64,000 nucleotides of DNA, taken from contig JAPLKS010000007.1 in assembly GCA_026387915.1 (NCBI GenBank), positions 124,001-188,000 on the forward strand, read 5' to 3'. Made by a program: the position numbers and the translations under genes. Source of the stretch: Gemmatimonadota bacterium (GTDB lineage Bacteria; Gemmatimonadota; Gemmatimonadetes; Gemmatimonadales; Gemmatimonadaceae). The notes below the pieces were generated by a model, which was given only the letters and a program-made list of their open reading frames with translations, had not been told where the DNA came from and ran no database searches. Shown here one piece after another: positions 27,801-36,543 of the stretch; within the stretch, counting starts at the first letter, position 1; the number at the start of each line of letters is the position of its first letter.

Positions 27801-28784
27801 TCAGCCGCCGGCCTTTGCCGTCTTCACTGCGGCGGTGAGCACCGGCAGGATTTCCAGCACGTCACCCACAATGCCGTAATCCGCCACCTTGAAGATCGGG
27901 GCTTCCTTGTCTTTGTTGATGGCGACAATGCACTTGCTGGTGCGCATCCCCGCCAGATGCTGAATGGCGCCGCTGATACCGCAGGCCACGTATAAATCGG
28001 GGCTCACGAGCCGTCCGGTCTGGCCGATCTGGTCGGAATGGGGGCGCCACCCTTCGTCCGTCACCGCGCGCGTCGCGCCGACGGCCGCGTTGCCGAATGC
28101 GGCCGCGCAGTCTTCGACGAGCGCGAAGTTTGCCGCTTCCTTGAGTCCCCGTCCGCCGGCAATGATCACCGGCGCTTCGCCGAGGTCAAGCTTGCCGCGG
28201 TTGCCCGCCTCGGTGGAGGTGACCTTCACACGCGCCGTGGCCGGATCCATCGCCGGTGCAATCGCTTCGACGGCGCCCGCCTTGGCATTCTCTGCCGGCA
28301 GCACCGCACCCGCGCGCAACGAGATGATCGCGATGGGGGTCCTGAGCACGAGCGTCTGCACAATCTTGTTGGTGTAGCCCGGGTGCTGCACGGTCACGCT
28401 GTCGCCCGTGAAGGCAAAGTCGGTGACGTCGCTCGCGTACGGCATTTTCAATTTGGCGGCGGTACGGGCCACGAGATCGTGCCCCTGCGCGCTCGCCGCA
28501 AAGAAGGCCGCACGATAGCCTGACCCGAGCCGCGCCGCGATCGTAGCAGCCAGCACTTCGGGATTGTAGTTGACGTAGGCGTCGCCTTCGAGCACGAGCA
28601 CCACGTCGGCGCCGTGCGCGGCGAGTTTCGCAGCAATCGCCCCGATTCCCGGCCCGCCCGCGAGCATCGCGTGTACCTGACCACCCGTCTCATCGGCCAC
28701 GCGGCGTGCCGCAGTGACCGCTTCGAGTCCCGCGCGGCGCAGCTCGCCCAGTCGCGTCTCGGCAAATGCAAAGATGTTGGCCAT
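27801..28784 (-). CDS. etfA: Electron transfer flavoprotein alpha subunit
   Basis: A 327-residue EtfA. The N-terminal half is an alpha/beta domain. The C-terminal FAD-binding domain starts near APVIIAGGRGLKEAANF, with GATRAVTDEGWRPHSDQIGQ, GRLVSPDLYVACGISGAIQH and IVAINKDKEAPIFKVADYGI as the classic FAD-contacting signatures. With EtfB it collects electrons from acyl-CoA dehydrogenases and other flavoenzymes. ATG shares one base with the etfB stop (TAATG). The acyl-CoA dehydrogenase at 31.8-33.1 kb is a candidate partner. Confidence 0.96.
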   Translation of the reverse strand: MANIFAFAETRLGELRRAGLEAVTAARRVADETGGQVHAMLAGGPGIGAIAAKLAAHGADVVLVLEGDAYVNYNPEVLAATIAARLGSGYRAAFFAASAQGHDLVARTAAKLKMPYASDVTDFAFTGDSVTVQHPGYTNKIVQTLVLRTPIAIISLRAGAVLPAENAKAGAVEAIAPAMDPATARVKVTSTEAGNRGKLDLGEAPVIIAGGRGLKEAANFALVEDCAAAFGNAAVGATRAVTDEGWRPHSDQIGQTGRLVSPDLYVACGISGAIQHLAGMRTSKCIVAINKDKEAPIFKVADYGIVGDVLEILPVLTAAVKTAKAGG

Positions 28785-29536
28785 TAGAGTACCTTCGCCT
28801 CTTCCTTGAGAAGCCGAATGAGTTCGGGCACCGCGTCCTTTCCTTCGCCAATGATGCGGCCAGCTGCACGCTCGGCGGGGAGCTCAAGTTTCTCGAGCAA
28901 CAGACGCTGTTCGGGGAGTTGCGCGGGCTTGGACGCCAGCGGCTTTTTCTTGGCCGCCATGATTCCCTTGAGCGAGGGATAGCGCGGGCGCGCAATGCCT
29001 TCGTCAATCGTGACCACGGCGGGAAGCGCCGCCTCGATCAGCTCAAATGCGCCCTCGAGTTCGCGACGCGCCTTCACGGTGCCATTTTCGATATCGAGCT
29101 TGCTGATGGCGCTGATGAGCGGCATCCCGAGCAACTCGGCGCAGAGCGCGCCGGTGGAACGGTTCTGCGTGTCCACCGCCATGCGGCCGAACATCACCAG
29201 ATCATAGCCGCCGCCCTGAATCTCCGCGGCGAGCGCGGAGGCCACGGCAAAGCCGTCATAGATCGGTGCATCGTGCTTGAGCTGCACCGCGTTGTGCGCG
29301 CCAATGGACAACGCTTTTCGGAGCGTCTCTTGAACGACATCGGCGCCAAGCGAAATCACGGTGACTTCGCCGGCGCCAAGTTTTTCGGTGATTTGAACGG
29401 CGGCTTCTACGGCGTATCCGTCAAAGTCGCTCATGTCGAATTTGAGGCCCGACTCATCCACCGCAGTGCCTGAGGGGGCAATCTTGAAGCGGACGTCCAT
29501 GTCAGGGACCCGCTTAATGCACACGGCAATTTTCAC
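28784..29536 (-). CDS. etfB: Electron transfer flavoprotein beta subunit
   Basis: A 250-residue EtfB. MKIAVCIKRVPDMDVRFKIA is the N-terminal signature. VISLGADVVQETLRKALSIG and LVMFGRMAVDTQNRSTGALC line the AMP-binding pocket, and VTIDEGIARPRYPSLKGIMA is the family's C-terminal signature. The start is GTG with GAGG about a dozen bases upstream. It is the first gene of the etfB-etfA pair and probably of the oxidoreductase transcript. Confidence 0.96.
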   Translation of the reverse strand: MKIAVCIKRVPDMDVRFKIAPSGTAVDESGLKFDMSDFDGYAVEAAVQITEKLGAGEVTVISLGADVVQETLRKALSIGAHNAVQLKHDAPIYDGFAVASALAAEIQGGGYDLVMFGRMAVDTQNRSTGALCAELLGMPLISAISKLDIENGTVKARRELEGAFELIEAALPAVVTIDEGIARPRYPSLKGIMAAKKKPLASKPAQLPEQRLLLEKLELPAERAAGRIIGEGKDAVPELIRLLKEEAKVL

Positions 29537-29593
29537 CGTGAAATACCTCGGTAAGGGATATCTGAAATTAGTGCGGGGGGAGGATTTCTAGAA

Positions 29594-29608
29594 GCGAGCA
29601 GGGCTCGC
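29594..29608 (-). terminator. Short hairpin after the fatty acid hydroxylase gene
   Basis: GCGAGC and GCTCGC pair around a three-base loop, followed on the minus strand by TTCTAG. It lies ten bases past the hydroxylase stop and ahead of etfB. A weak intrinsic terminator is possible. Confidence 0.38.
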
Positions 29609-29617
29609 GGTTGCCGG

Positions 29618-30934
29618 TCAGGTGACGGCGGGCTGCGCCCCGTCACTCGGGCCGCCATCCCTGCCCGCCACCGCGCGCAGCCAGATGGCGGACAGCACGA
29701 ACAGCACCAGAGCAGAGCCGGCCCAGCCGGCTGGCACCCGGCCCGTAACCAGCAAAGTCCCTGCGGCCGCCGCGAGTGAGATCAATCGCGCCTGTTCGAG
29801 CACATAGCCCCAGCGCTCCCCTTCCAGTAGGCCGCCAATGGTGGTGAGTCCCAAAGTGAGGTAGAACGCGAGCGCGAACGTCTGTGCCAACGGAAGCGCG
29901 CTCGCCAATGCCAGCACTTTCACCGCCGCCACCGTGACGATCACGAACTGCGTTGCGGCATACCAGTTCACCCCAGGGCGGACCACGGGATCGTAGAGCC
30001 GGTGGTTGTCCACCGTAAACAGCGGCCCTTCGACCGCTGGCGGTACATCAGTCGGCCGCCACGACGGCGGGCCAAAAACCACCTTCAGCCTGTTGCCCCA
30101 CCCCGAGGTGCGCCGCGCGAGCTGCCAAATCTCCACAAACACGTGCAGGTTGGCCCACAACGGATTCCAACTCGCGAGCGGGTGGGTGAGCCCGTACACC
30201 GGCTCCTCCTGCTCTTCTACGAAGGTGCCGTGCAACCGGTCCCACACAATGAACACGCCGGCGTAATTCTGGTCGATGTACTGCAGATTCACGGCGTGAT
30301 GCACCCGATGGTGGCTCGGCGTATTGAGGATGAACTCGCTCAGCGAACCGAGCTTCCCCACCGCTCGCGTGTGAATCCAGAACTGGTAGACGAGGTTGAT
30401 GGCGTTACAGGTGACGAACATCGTCCACGGTACACCCAGCACGGCGAGCGGAATGTAAAACACCCACGTCATCAACCCACCCAACGCCGTCTGCCGGAGC
30501 GCCACCGCCAGGTTGTACTCCTCGCTGGAGTGATGTACCACGTGCCCCGCCCACAGCACGTGCACCTCGTGTGACATCCGGTGCGACCAGTAATAGGCAT
30601 AGTCCACGAGCGTGAACACGACGGCCCACGACAGCAGGGGGATGGCGTTCACGCCGAACCATGGGAACCCGCCAAGCGCATAGAACGGTGCGCCGTCAGG
30701 CCAGTCCGTCACGGGAAAGTAACGCTGCACGGCAAAGCGCTCCGCCACGACGATATAGAGGCCGAGTGTGACCACCTTGAAGAACACCCCCATCAGCTGG
30801 CTGAGGGTGCCTAAACTCAGGTCTGAAATCGCATCGTTCAGACGATACAGCCGCGCCCCGGAAGCGCGCTGATACAGCAACTCGACCCCGATCAAAATGA
30901 AAAAGAGCGGAATCGAGGCTTGAATGATGGACAT
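29618..30934 (-). CDS. Fatty acid hydroxylase / sterol desaturase superfamily membrane enzyme
   Basis: A 438-residue membrane protein. The di-iron histidine motifs are WSHRMSHEVH, AGHVVHHSSEEYNL and NTPSHHRVHHAVN, matching the HxxxH/HxxHH/HxxHH pattern of the superfamily. Membrane segments flank them, with four more at the C terminus after about residue 310. The domain layout and the long C-terminal membrane part are closest to alkylglycerol monooxygenase-like proteins (TMEM195 type). It oxidises a lipid, probably an ether lipid or fatty acyl chain. It is divergent from an SDR gene across 75 bases. Confidence 0.85.
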   Translation of the reverse strand: MSIIQASIPLFFILIGVELLYQRASGARLYRLNDAISDLSLGTLSQLMGVFFKVVTLGLYIVVAERFAVQRYFPVTDWPDGAPFYALGGFPWFGVNAIPLLSWAVVFTLVDYAYYWSHRMSHEVHVLWAGHVVHHSSEEYNLAVALRQTALGGLMTWVFYIPLAVLGVPWTMFVTCNAINLVYQFWIHTRAVGKLGSLSEFILNTPSHHRVHHAVNLQYIDQNYAGVFIVWDRLHGTFVEEQEEPVYGLTHPLASWNPLWANLHVFVEIWQLARRTSGWGNRLKVVFGPPSWRPTDVPPAVEGPLFTVDNHRLYDPVVRPGVNWYAATQFVIVTVAAVKVLALASALPLAQTFALAFYLTLGLTTIGGLLEGERWGYVLEQARLISLAAAAGTLLVTGRVPAGWAGSALVLFVLSAIWLRAVAGRDGGPSDGAQPAVT

Positions 30935-31009
30935 CGACGGCCGGGGGCTGAGGAGGCTATCTTAAGGAATGGTGATTCTTCCTTCCCTAATAATGATGGG
31001 TTCCCCCCG

Positions 31010-31816
31010 ATGACCGACAGCGTCTCTCACGGATCCGGCCGCCCCGTCGCCCTCGTCACCGGCTCTACGGCGGGAATCGGGAAGGTGTTCGCTCATCAGC
31101 TGGCGACGCAGGGGTACGACCTGATCTTGGTCGCCCGTGATGCCGCGCGACTGCAAGCGCAGAGCGACGAGCTCGCACTGCAGTACGGTATCAACGCAGA
31201 ACCCATCGCTGCCGATCTCTCCCGCGACGAGGGCATGCGGCGCGTGGGCGAGCGGATCTCGCAAACCAACGCGCTGACGATGCTCGTCAACAACGCGGGG
31301 TTTGGCACTAAGGGCAAACTCGCAAATCGTCCGCTCGCCGAGCAGGCGACGATGCTTGAGTTGCACGTGATGGCGCCCATGCTGCTTTCGCGCGCCGCGC
31401 TCCCAGGGATGATCGCCCGCGGCTCGGGCACAATTATCAACGTGGCGTCCGTGGCGAGCTTTGCGTTTAGCGCCGGCAATGTGAACTACTGCGCCACCAA
31501 GGCGTACCTGCGCATTTTCTCGCTGGGGCTCGCCCTCGAAGTTGCCGACAAGGGGATCACCGTGCAGGCACTCTGCCCGGGGTTCACACACACGGAGTTC
31601 CACGATCGCGGCGGAATGGACAAAACGTCCATCCCCGGCTTTATGTGGCTGAGCGCGGAGCGCGTCGTGCGCGACTCCCTCGCGCAGGCGGCGCGACGCG
31701 GACCCGTCGTGTGCATCCCTGGCAAACGCTACAAGGCGCTGGTGTTGCTCATTCGCTACGCGCCCGAGTGGCTCGTGGGATTCTTCCGCGCCCGGTACGG
31801 CAAGACGCGGACGTAA
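31010..31816 (+). CDS. Short-chain dehydrogenase/reductase
   Basis: A 268-residue classical SDR. VALVTGSTAGIGKVFAHQLA is the NAD(P) glycine motif (TGxxxGIG), LVNNAGFG is the NNAG motif, and VNYCATKAYL provides the Tyr-x-x-x-Lys catalytic pair with a Ser upstream in INVASVASF. An Arg/Lys-rich C terminus follows a hydrophobic patch. Among SDRs it resembles DltE/YqjQ-type lipid-associated proteins, and a divergent lipid hydroxylase gene supports a lipid substrate, but this is inference. ATG at 31010 precedes the Rossmann fold by about 12 residues; the upstream frame is poor. Confidence 0.85.
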   Translation: MTDSVSHGSGRPVALVTGSTAGIGKVFAHQLATQGYDLILVARDAARLQAQSDELALQYGINAEPIAADLSRDEGMRRVGERISQTNALTMLVNNAGFGTKGKLANRPLAEQATMLELHVMAPMLLSRAALPGMIARGSGTIINVASVASFAFSAGNVNYCATKAYLRIFSLGLALEVADKGITVQALCPGFTHTEFHDRGGMDKTSIPGFMWLSAERVVRDSLAQAARRGPVVCIPGKRYKALVLLIRYAPEWLVGFFRARYGKTRT

Positions 31817-31831
31817 CGCTCGCCCTCGGCG

Positions 31832-33061
31832 TTATCCGCCGAAGGCGTTGAATCCCGTCTCGTGCATGCCAATCACCAACGAGTGCACGTCGTGCGTTCC
31901 CTCGTACGTGTAGACGCTCTCGAGATTCGCCATGTGACGCATCGCTGAGTACTCAGCGAGAATGCCGTTGGCGCCGAGCAAGCGACGCGCCTCGCGCGCG
32001 ATGTCGGTGGCGACATTCACATTGTTGCGCTTGGCCACACTCACCTGCTGCGGCGTGGACGTACCCGCGTCCTTCATGCGGCCGAGGTGCAATGAGAGGA
32101 GTTGCCCCTTAATGATCTCTGTGACCATGTCCGCCAGACGCACCTGCTGAATCTGGAACGCCCCGATGGGCTTGCCAAACATCACGCGCTGCTTGGAGTA
32201 GCTCAGCGCTTCGTCGTAACAGGCGATCGCCGCGCCCATTGCGCCCCAGGAAATTCCGTAGCGCGCCTGCGTGAGGCACATCAGCGGACTCTTGAGCCCG
32301 CCGGACTTGGGAAGAATCGCGTCGGCGGGCACGTGCACATCGCTGAACACCAACTCACCCGTCATGCTCGCGCGGAGCGAGAGCTTGCCTTTCGTCTCTT
32401 TGATGTCGTAGCCCTTCGAGCCCGTGGGCACGAGGAAGCCGCGCACGCTTTTGCCGTCGGTGTCGCCGTCTTCTGTTTTGGCCCACACCACCGCGACCTG
32501 CGAGAGAATGGCGTTCGTGATCCACATCTTGCTGCCGTTGATCACCCAGCTGCCGTCGGGTTGCTGGCGCGCGCGGGTGATCATGCCAGCCGGGTTCGAA
32601 CCATAATCCGGTTCGGTCAGTCCAAAACATCCGATCGCCTCGCCCTTCGCCATCTTGGGCAACCAGTGACGCTTCTGCTCGTCACTGCCGAATGCGAAGA
32701 TGGGGTACATCACCAATGAGCCCTGCACACTCGCAAAGGAGCGAATGCCGGAATCGCCGCGCTCGAGTTCCTGATTGATGAGGCCGTACGCCACATTGCT
32801 CAGCCCCGCGCAGCCGTACTCCTCCGGGAGATTGGCGCCGAGCATTCCCATCTCGCCCATTTCCGCAATGAGTTCGGTGGGAAAGCGGCCGTCCACGTAG
32901 CACTGGCCGATGATCGGCAGCACGCGCTCATTCACCCAGCCGCGGATGGAGTCACGTACTGCGCGCTCGTCTTCGGTGAGCGCCGCATCAATGTTGAACA
33001 TGTCGCCGGTCCGCGGCTTGAGTTGCGCGGAGGCGAGGTGGGTTTCGGAGGCAGAAGTCAT
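31832..33061 (-). CDS. Acyl-CoA dehydrogenase, glutaryl-CoA dehydrogenase-like
   Basis: A 409-residue flavoenzyme. GCFGLTEPDYGSNPAGMITR and WVINGSKMWITNAILSQVAV are the FAD-binding signatures, and the catalytic Glu lies in ESVYTYEGTHDVHSLVIG near residue 388. The N-terminal acyl-CoA binding helix and the SNPAGM form are closest to glutaryl-CoA dehydrogenases, which decarboxylate glutaryl-CoA to crotonyl-CoA. Electrons would go to the EtfAB pair encoded nearby. A general short-chain acyl-CoA substrate is not excluded. Confidence 0.9.
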   Translation of the reverse strand: MTSASETHLASAQLKPRTGDMFNIDAALTEDERAVRDSIRGWVNERVLPIIGQCYVDGRFPTELIAEMGEMGMLGANLPEEYGCAGLSNVAYGLINQELERGDSGIRSFASVQGSLVMYPIFAFGSDEQKRHWLPKMAKGEAIGCFGLTEPDYGSNPAGMITRARQQPDGSWVINGSKMWITNAILSQVAVVWAKTEDGDTDGKSVRGFLVPTGSKGYDIKETKGKLSLRASMTGELVFSDVHVPADAILPKSGGLKSPLMCLTQARYGISWGAMGAAIACYDEALSYSKQRVMFGKPIGAFQIQQVRLADMVTEIIKGQLLSLHLGRMKDAGTSTPQQVSVAKRNNVNVATDIAREARRLLGANGILAEYSAMRHMANLESVYTYEGTHDVHSLVIGMHETGFNAFGG

Positions 33062-33176
33062 GAACGAAAGATAGGCGTCTTGCCTGGGGTCAGGACACCC
33101 CGCCGCAGCCGGCGTGTGCCGTAACCGTTGGCGGATGTCGGACTATACCCCTGCTTGCACGCGGTCATCAGTCGTA

Positions 33177-33218
33177 GACGGTTGACCGTTAACGGTTAAC
33201 CGTAAACCGTCAACGGCT
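33177..33218. repeat. Heptad repeat array 1 (7-bp unit, consensus RACSGTT)
   Basis: Six units in register: GACGGTT, GACCGTT, AACGGTT, AACCGTA, AACCGTC, AACGGCT. It is embedded in about 180 gene-free bases between the acyl-CoA dehydrogenase start and the SprT-like stop, both on the minus strand. The units are partly self-complementary. A 17-base stretch is identical to array 2 at 50.03 kb. Confidence 0.75.
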
Positions 33219-33238
33219 TTAGCCGTTCCAACCCAGCG

Positions 33239-33940
33239 CTACCGCAACGGCCTCGTCGCGCTCGCCGGAGCCCCAACTGACCGCGCCTTCCGCCTAAACG
33301 CCACGCCGTGATCCACGGGGAGTCCGTTTTCGTCCTGCCACTGATGCACCATCTCATGCATCAGTGTCTGCACCACCTCGGCCCATCCGTGCCGACGAAA
33401 ATGGCCTCGAGAAATCGCGATCTCCGGCCGCACATTGGGTCGGCGCGGCGTGTAGTGGCCGAGCCGCGATTTCATCCGCCGCGACACGCGAATGGGGAGG
33501 GTGCTTAGTGCGTCGTCGAACAGTTCGGCGTTCAACCGCGCGTGCTCGGCGGCCAGCCGCGCGGCCAACGGTTCGTCGTCCGCGTGCGTGCGCTCCGCAC
33601 TCGCCCGTGGCGGTCGTTTGGGAAAATGCTCGGCGAATTTCAGGACGCGTTGCAGCGCCTCGTGGCGCCGCTCCACGAGGCGGCGCGGCGTCATCACGAA
33701 CATCACAATCGCCGCGTGCACGTCGTCCGGTGCCTCGAGGTACCCCTCTTGCACGCGCAGCACGTGACCGGCGATGCTCAGCACCGTGCGTCGATTGCGC
33801 GTGAGTTTCAACTGGTCCACCCCACGTAGCCCGTGCGCGCGCAGTCGCTCCAGCAGTTCTTCGGCGCTCCGCGGTGGAGGCGCGTCGAGCGAGAGGGCGA
33901 GCTGCGCGGCATCGCGCGACCCGCGCAGCCGCCGAATCAG
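33239..33940 (-). CDS. SprT-like metallopeptidase
   Basis: A protein of about 233 residues. The C-terminal half has LMHEMVHQWQDENGLPVDHG, the zinc HExxH motif plus a third His, followed by AFRRKARSVG, as in SprT-like/Spartan domains. The N-terminal half (about 100 residues) is Leu/Arg-rich and not recognised. No ATG, GTG or TTG fits before the conserved part; CTG at 33938-33940 overlaps the upstream stop (CTGA) exactly like the GTGA junctions elsewhere, so it is the proposed start. GTG at 33820 would give 193 residues. Confidence 0.75.
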   Translation of the reverse strand: MIRRLRGSRDAAQLALSLDAPPPRSAEELLERLRAHGLRGVDQLKLTRNRRTVLSIAGHVLRVQEGYLEAPDDVHAAIVMFVMTPRRLVERRHEALQRVLKFAEHFPKRPPRASAERTHADDEPLAARLAAEHARLNAELFDDALSTLPIRVSRRMKSRLGHYTPRRPNVRPEIAISRGHFRRHGWAEVVQTLMHEMVHQWQDENGLPVDHGVAFRRKARSVGAPASATRPLR

Positions 33941-34800
33941 CGCGCGAAGCAGTGGGTCTCGCCCGGCGCGAACGCGCGCGCTAGAGCGTTCCACGACATC
34001 ACGGTGATGTTCACGCTCGCAACATCCGACTCGATGATATTGAACGACGCCGGCCGGTGGTGCCGCACTCGCGTAGTCAGCGTGCTGGCCGTGCTCACGA
34101 TCAACCGGCGATTGCCAACCATCACCTCGGCGACGCGCTCTTCGTGGTCGTGGCCGCACAGCACGAGGTCAGCACCGGTCGCGGCTGCATCGGTGATGCC
34201 CGCCGCGCGACTCGCCAGCCCCCAACGGTTCGACAAATGGCCGCGCAACAGGTTGTGGTGCAGCACCAGTACCTTGAGGTCGCTCCCAGCTGCCGCAAGC
34301 CGCGAGGCGGCACTCGCCCATTGGTGCGGCTGCACCGCACCCACCACGCTCAGGTCGCGCGGGCGGGTCGTCAGCGTGCATGGGCGAATGCCCTGCGACG
34401 AGTTGAGGCCCACAATCAGCGCGCCAGCGCACCGAAGCTCTGGTTCGAGCAGCGGACTCACGAACTGACGGTAGCGCCCGTGCATGGCGGCGGTTGCGCC
34501 GAGTCCCATCGGCGACAGCCACCATTCGGTGTCATGATTGCCGGGCACACAGAGCACCGGTGCGTGCGCACGCACTGTGTCGAGAAACGTTCGCGCCCGC
34601 ACATACTCCCGCGTCCTCGTGCGCTGCGTGAGATCGCCGGACACCACCACCGCATCCCACCGCGAGGCTGCTACAATCCCCTGTAACGCCTCAACCTGCT
34701 CGGGCACGCTGGACGCGCCGAAGTGCAGATCGGAGACGTGCAGGATTCGTGTCACGCCGAGCGGAGCGGTGCTGGTGACATCAGCCTCAGAGGTTGGCAA
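33937..34800 (-). CDS. Calcineurin-like metallophosphoesterase
   Basis: A 287-residue two-metal phosphoesterase. ILHVSDLHFGAS (DxH), VVVSGDLTQR (GDxx), VLCVPGNHDTEWW (GNHD), LVLHHNLLRG and CGHDHEERVAEV (GHxH) are all present and in order. Soluble, cytoplasmic by appearance. TTG at 34800 overlaps the end of icd by 14 bases; GTG at 34755 just before the fold is an alternative start. Similar proteins hydrolyse cyclic nucleotides or nucleotide anhydrides, but the substrate is not determinable. Confidence 0.86.
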   Translation of the reverse strand: MPTSEADVTSTAPLGVTRILHVSDLHFGASSVPEQVEALQGIVAASRWDAVVVSGDLTQRTRTREYVRARTFLDTVRAHAPVLCVPGNHDTEWWLSPMGLGATAAMHGRYRQFVSPLLEPELRCAGALIVGLNSSQGIRPCTLTTRPRDLSVVGAVQPHQWASAASRLAAAGSDLKVLVLHHNLLRGHLSNRWGLASRAAGITDAAATGADLVLCGHDHEERVAEVMVGNRRLIVSTASTLTTRVRHHRPASFNIIESDVASVNITVMSWNALARAFAPGETHCFAR

Positions 34801-35800
34801 TCACCGCGTCGGTGTACTGCTCGGTGGTCGCGGTGCCGCCAATGTCGCCGGTGACCGTCTTACGCGCGCGGAGTGTGTTCTCCACGGCGTTGCGTACGCG
34901 AGTGCCGAGCGCCGTATCGCCGATATGGTCAAGCATCTGGCACGCGGCGAGCATCACCGCCGTCGGATTGGCGATCCCCTTGCCCACGATGTCCGGCGCG
35001 GTACCGTGCACCGCTTCGAAGATCGCCGCGTTCTTGCCAATGTTCGCGCCCGGCGTGAGCCCGAGCCCGCCAACGAGCCCCGACGTGAGATCCGAGAGGA
35101 TATCACCGAACAGATTGGTCGTCACAATCACGTCAAAACGCTCGGGACGCATCACCAACTCCATCGCGCAGGCATCGACAATCTTTTCTTCGACTTCAAT
35201 GCGCCCCGCGTATTCCTTGGCAATCTCGCGCCCAACATCCAAAAACAAACCCTGCGACAACTTGAGGATGTTCGCCTTGTGCACGAGCGACACCTTCTTG
35301 CGTCCGTGCGACACCGCAAACTCAAAGGCGTAGCGGTGAATGCGTTCGGCGCCGAGCCGCGTCACGACGGCCACGGACTGCGCCGCGGCGCGCTCGTCGT
35401 CGCCGACCTTGATGTAGTTCTCAATCCCGATGTACAACCCCTCGGTGTTTTCGCGTACGAGGATGATGTCCACGTCGGAAAAGCGAAGTCCCGGGATCAC
35501 CGATTTGGCTGGCCGCACATTGGCGTAGAGGTCGAATGCCTTGCGCAGCGCCACGTTGATCGAGCGGAATCCCTTGCCCACGGGCGTCTCGAGCGGCCCC
35601 TTGAGGGCGAGCTTGGTGCGTTTGATCGACTCGATCGTCGAATCGGGAATCGGGTCGTTGTATTCTTTGACCGCCGCCATGCCAGCCAACTGGCGATCCC
35701 ACGTGAGATCGGCGCCGGCGGCCGCGAGCAGGCGGACGGTGGCGTCGGTGATCGACGGACCGATGCCGTCGCCGGGAATGAGCGTAACGTTGATTGGCAT
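34787..35800 (-). CDS. icd: Isocitrate dehydrogenase, NAD-type
   Basis: A 337-residue beta-decarboxylating dehydrogenase. VTLIPGDGIGPSITDATVRL opens the protein, RSINVALRKAFDLYANVRPA and ILVRENTEGLYIGIENY carry the substrate-binding Ser/Arg residues of isocitrate enzymes, and FEAVHGTAPDIVGKGIANPT is the cofactor-binding signature. The short length and the Asn-Val-Ala-Leu-Arg pattern match the NAD-dependent IDH3-like type, not the longer NADP enzyme. Isopropylmalate dehydrogenase is less likely because of the RSINVALRK segment. It feeds 2-oxoglutarate into the TCA cycle. Confidence 0.87.
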   Translation of the reverse strand: MPINVTLIPGDGIGPSITDATVRLLAAAGADLTWDRQLAGMAAVKEYNDPIPDSTIESIKRTKLALKGPLETPVGKGFRSINVALRKAFDLYANVRPAKSVIPGLRFSDVDIILVRENTEGLYIGIENYIKVGDDERAAAQSVAVVTRLGAERIHRYAFEFAVSHGRKKVSLVHKANILKLSQGLFLDVGREIAKEYAGRIEVEEKIVDACAMELVMRPERFDVIVTTNLFGDILSDLTSGLVGGLGLTPGANIGKNAAIFEAVHGTAPDIVGKGIANPTAVMLAACQMLDHIGDTALGTRVRNAVENTLRARKTVTGDIGGTATTEQYTDAVIANL

Positions 35801-35826
35801 ATCAGTAGGTTATCGGCAGGTTCGCA

Positions 35827-36480
35827 CTAGTTTTTCGGCGCCACAAAATCCGCCGCTTTCTGAGCAATAAGTCCAGCGAGTCCCGCAGGGATCGCCGCCG
35901 CAGCGTCCGTGGCCGCGTCGCCAACCCAGACAAACGTTCCCAACCGCGCATCGATCAGCGCAAGCCGTAGCACCGCGCGCTGACGCTCGCCCTGTTTTTC
36001 GAATACCAGTTCCACCGGAACGAGCGCATAGCGCGCATCACTCAGCGCCACGAGCGTGCGCAGGCTCCCGGCCATGGCATCCGGAGCATGGTCGTCGGCC
36101 TTGTACGGCTGGCCGCGCAACCGCTCCACGCCAATCGCGTAGGGATCGTTCGTATACAGCGCGTTGCGACGCGAAAGCCGCGCGACGTCGGCGCTATAGG
36201 CCCAGCCCCGCCCTGGGCCGCGCGCCGCGAGGGCCGCGCTGAGCGAATCATCCAGCTCTCGCCGGAACTTCTCCCACGTCGGGGCCGTCACCCAAGACGT
36301 GGCGTCCCCACGGAGCGTTTGCACCGGGAGCACAATCAGGCGTTGACTGGCAAAGTTGCCCAAGGAAACGGCTGGGGCTTTCTGCGCCTGCAGGGTGCCG
36401 CCACCCAAGGCCAAACCGACGCCAAGGGCCACGAGGGACCGCCTGACGCCTCCCGACAGAAGTGCTCGTCTGGTAGGCAT
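35827..36480 (-). CDS. Secreted protein, unknown
   Basis: A 217-residue protein with an N-terminal export signal that begins MPTRRALLSGG, so Tat or Sec export is possible, ending near LQAQ. The mature part has a repeated pattern of charged helices and short beta-strands (LDDSLSAALAARGPGRGWAY, then ARYALVPVELVF). It resembles periplasmic proteins that compute on small molecules, but no family was recognised. It is divergent from cstA across about 60 bases. Confidence 0.6.
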   Translation of the reverse strand: MPTRRALLSGGVRRSLVALGVGLALGGGTLQAQKAPAVSLGNFASQRLIVLPVQTLRGDATSWVTAPTWEKFRRELDDSLSAALAARGPGRGWAYSADVARLSRRNALYTNDPYAIGVERLRGQPYKADDHAPDAMAGSLRTLVALSDARYALVPVELVFEKQGERQRAVLRLALIDARLGTFVWVGDAATDAAAAIPAGLAGLIAQKAADFVAPKN

Positions 36481-36543
36481 CTGTTGAAGTTAGTGCCCGC
36501 CGGTCGGTTGCGCCTGTCCGTGGTGCAACGGCATTTTCTTCCC

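Noticed and set aside
32590-32610. GGGTTCGAACC-like T-loop suggesting a tRNA
   Set aside because: It lies within the acyl-CoA dehydrogenase codons for AGFEP and no acceptor or anticodon stem fits around it.
33177-33218. Heptad array as a CRISPR array
   Set aside because: There are no spacers of constant length between repeats and no cas genes in the window.
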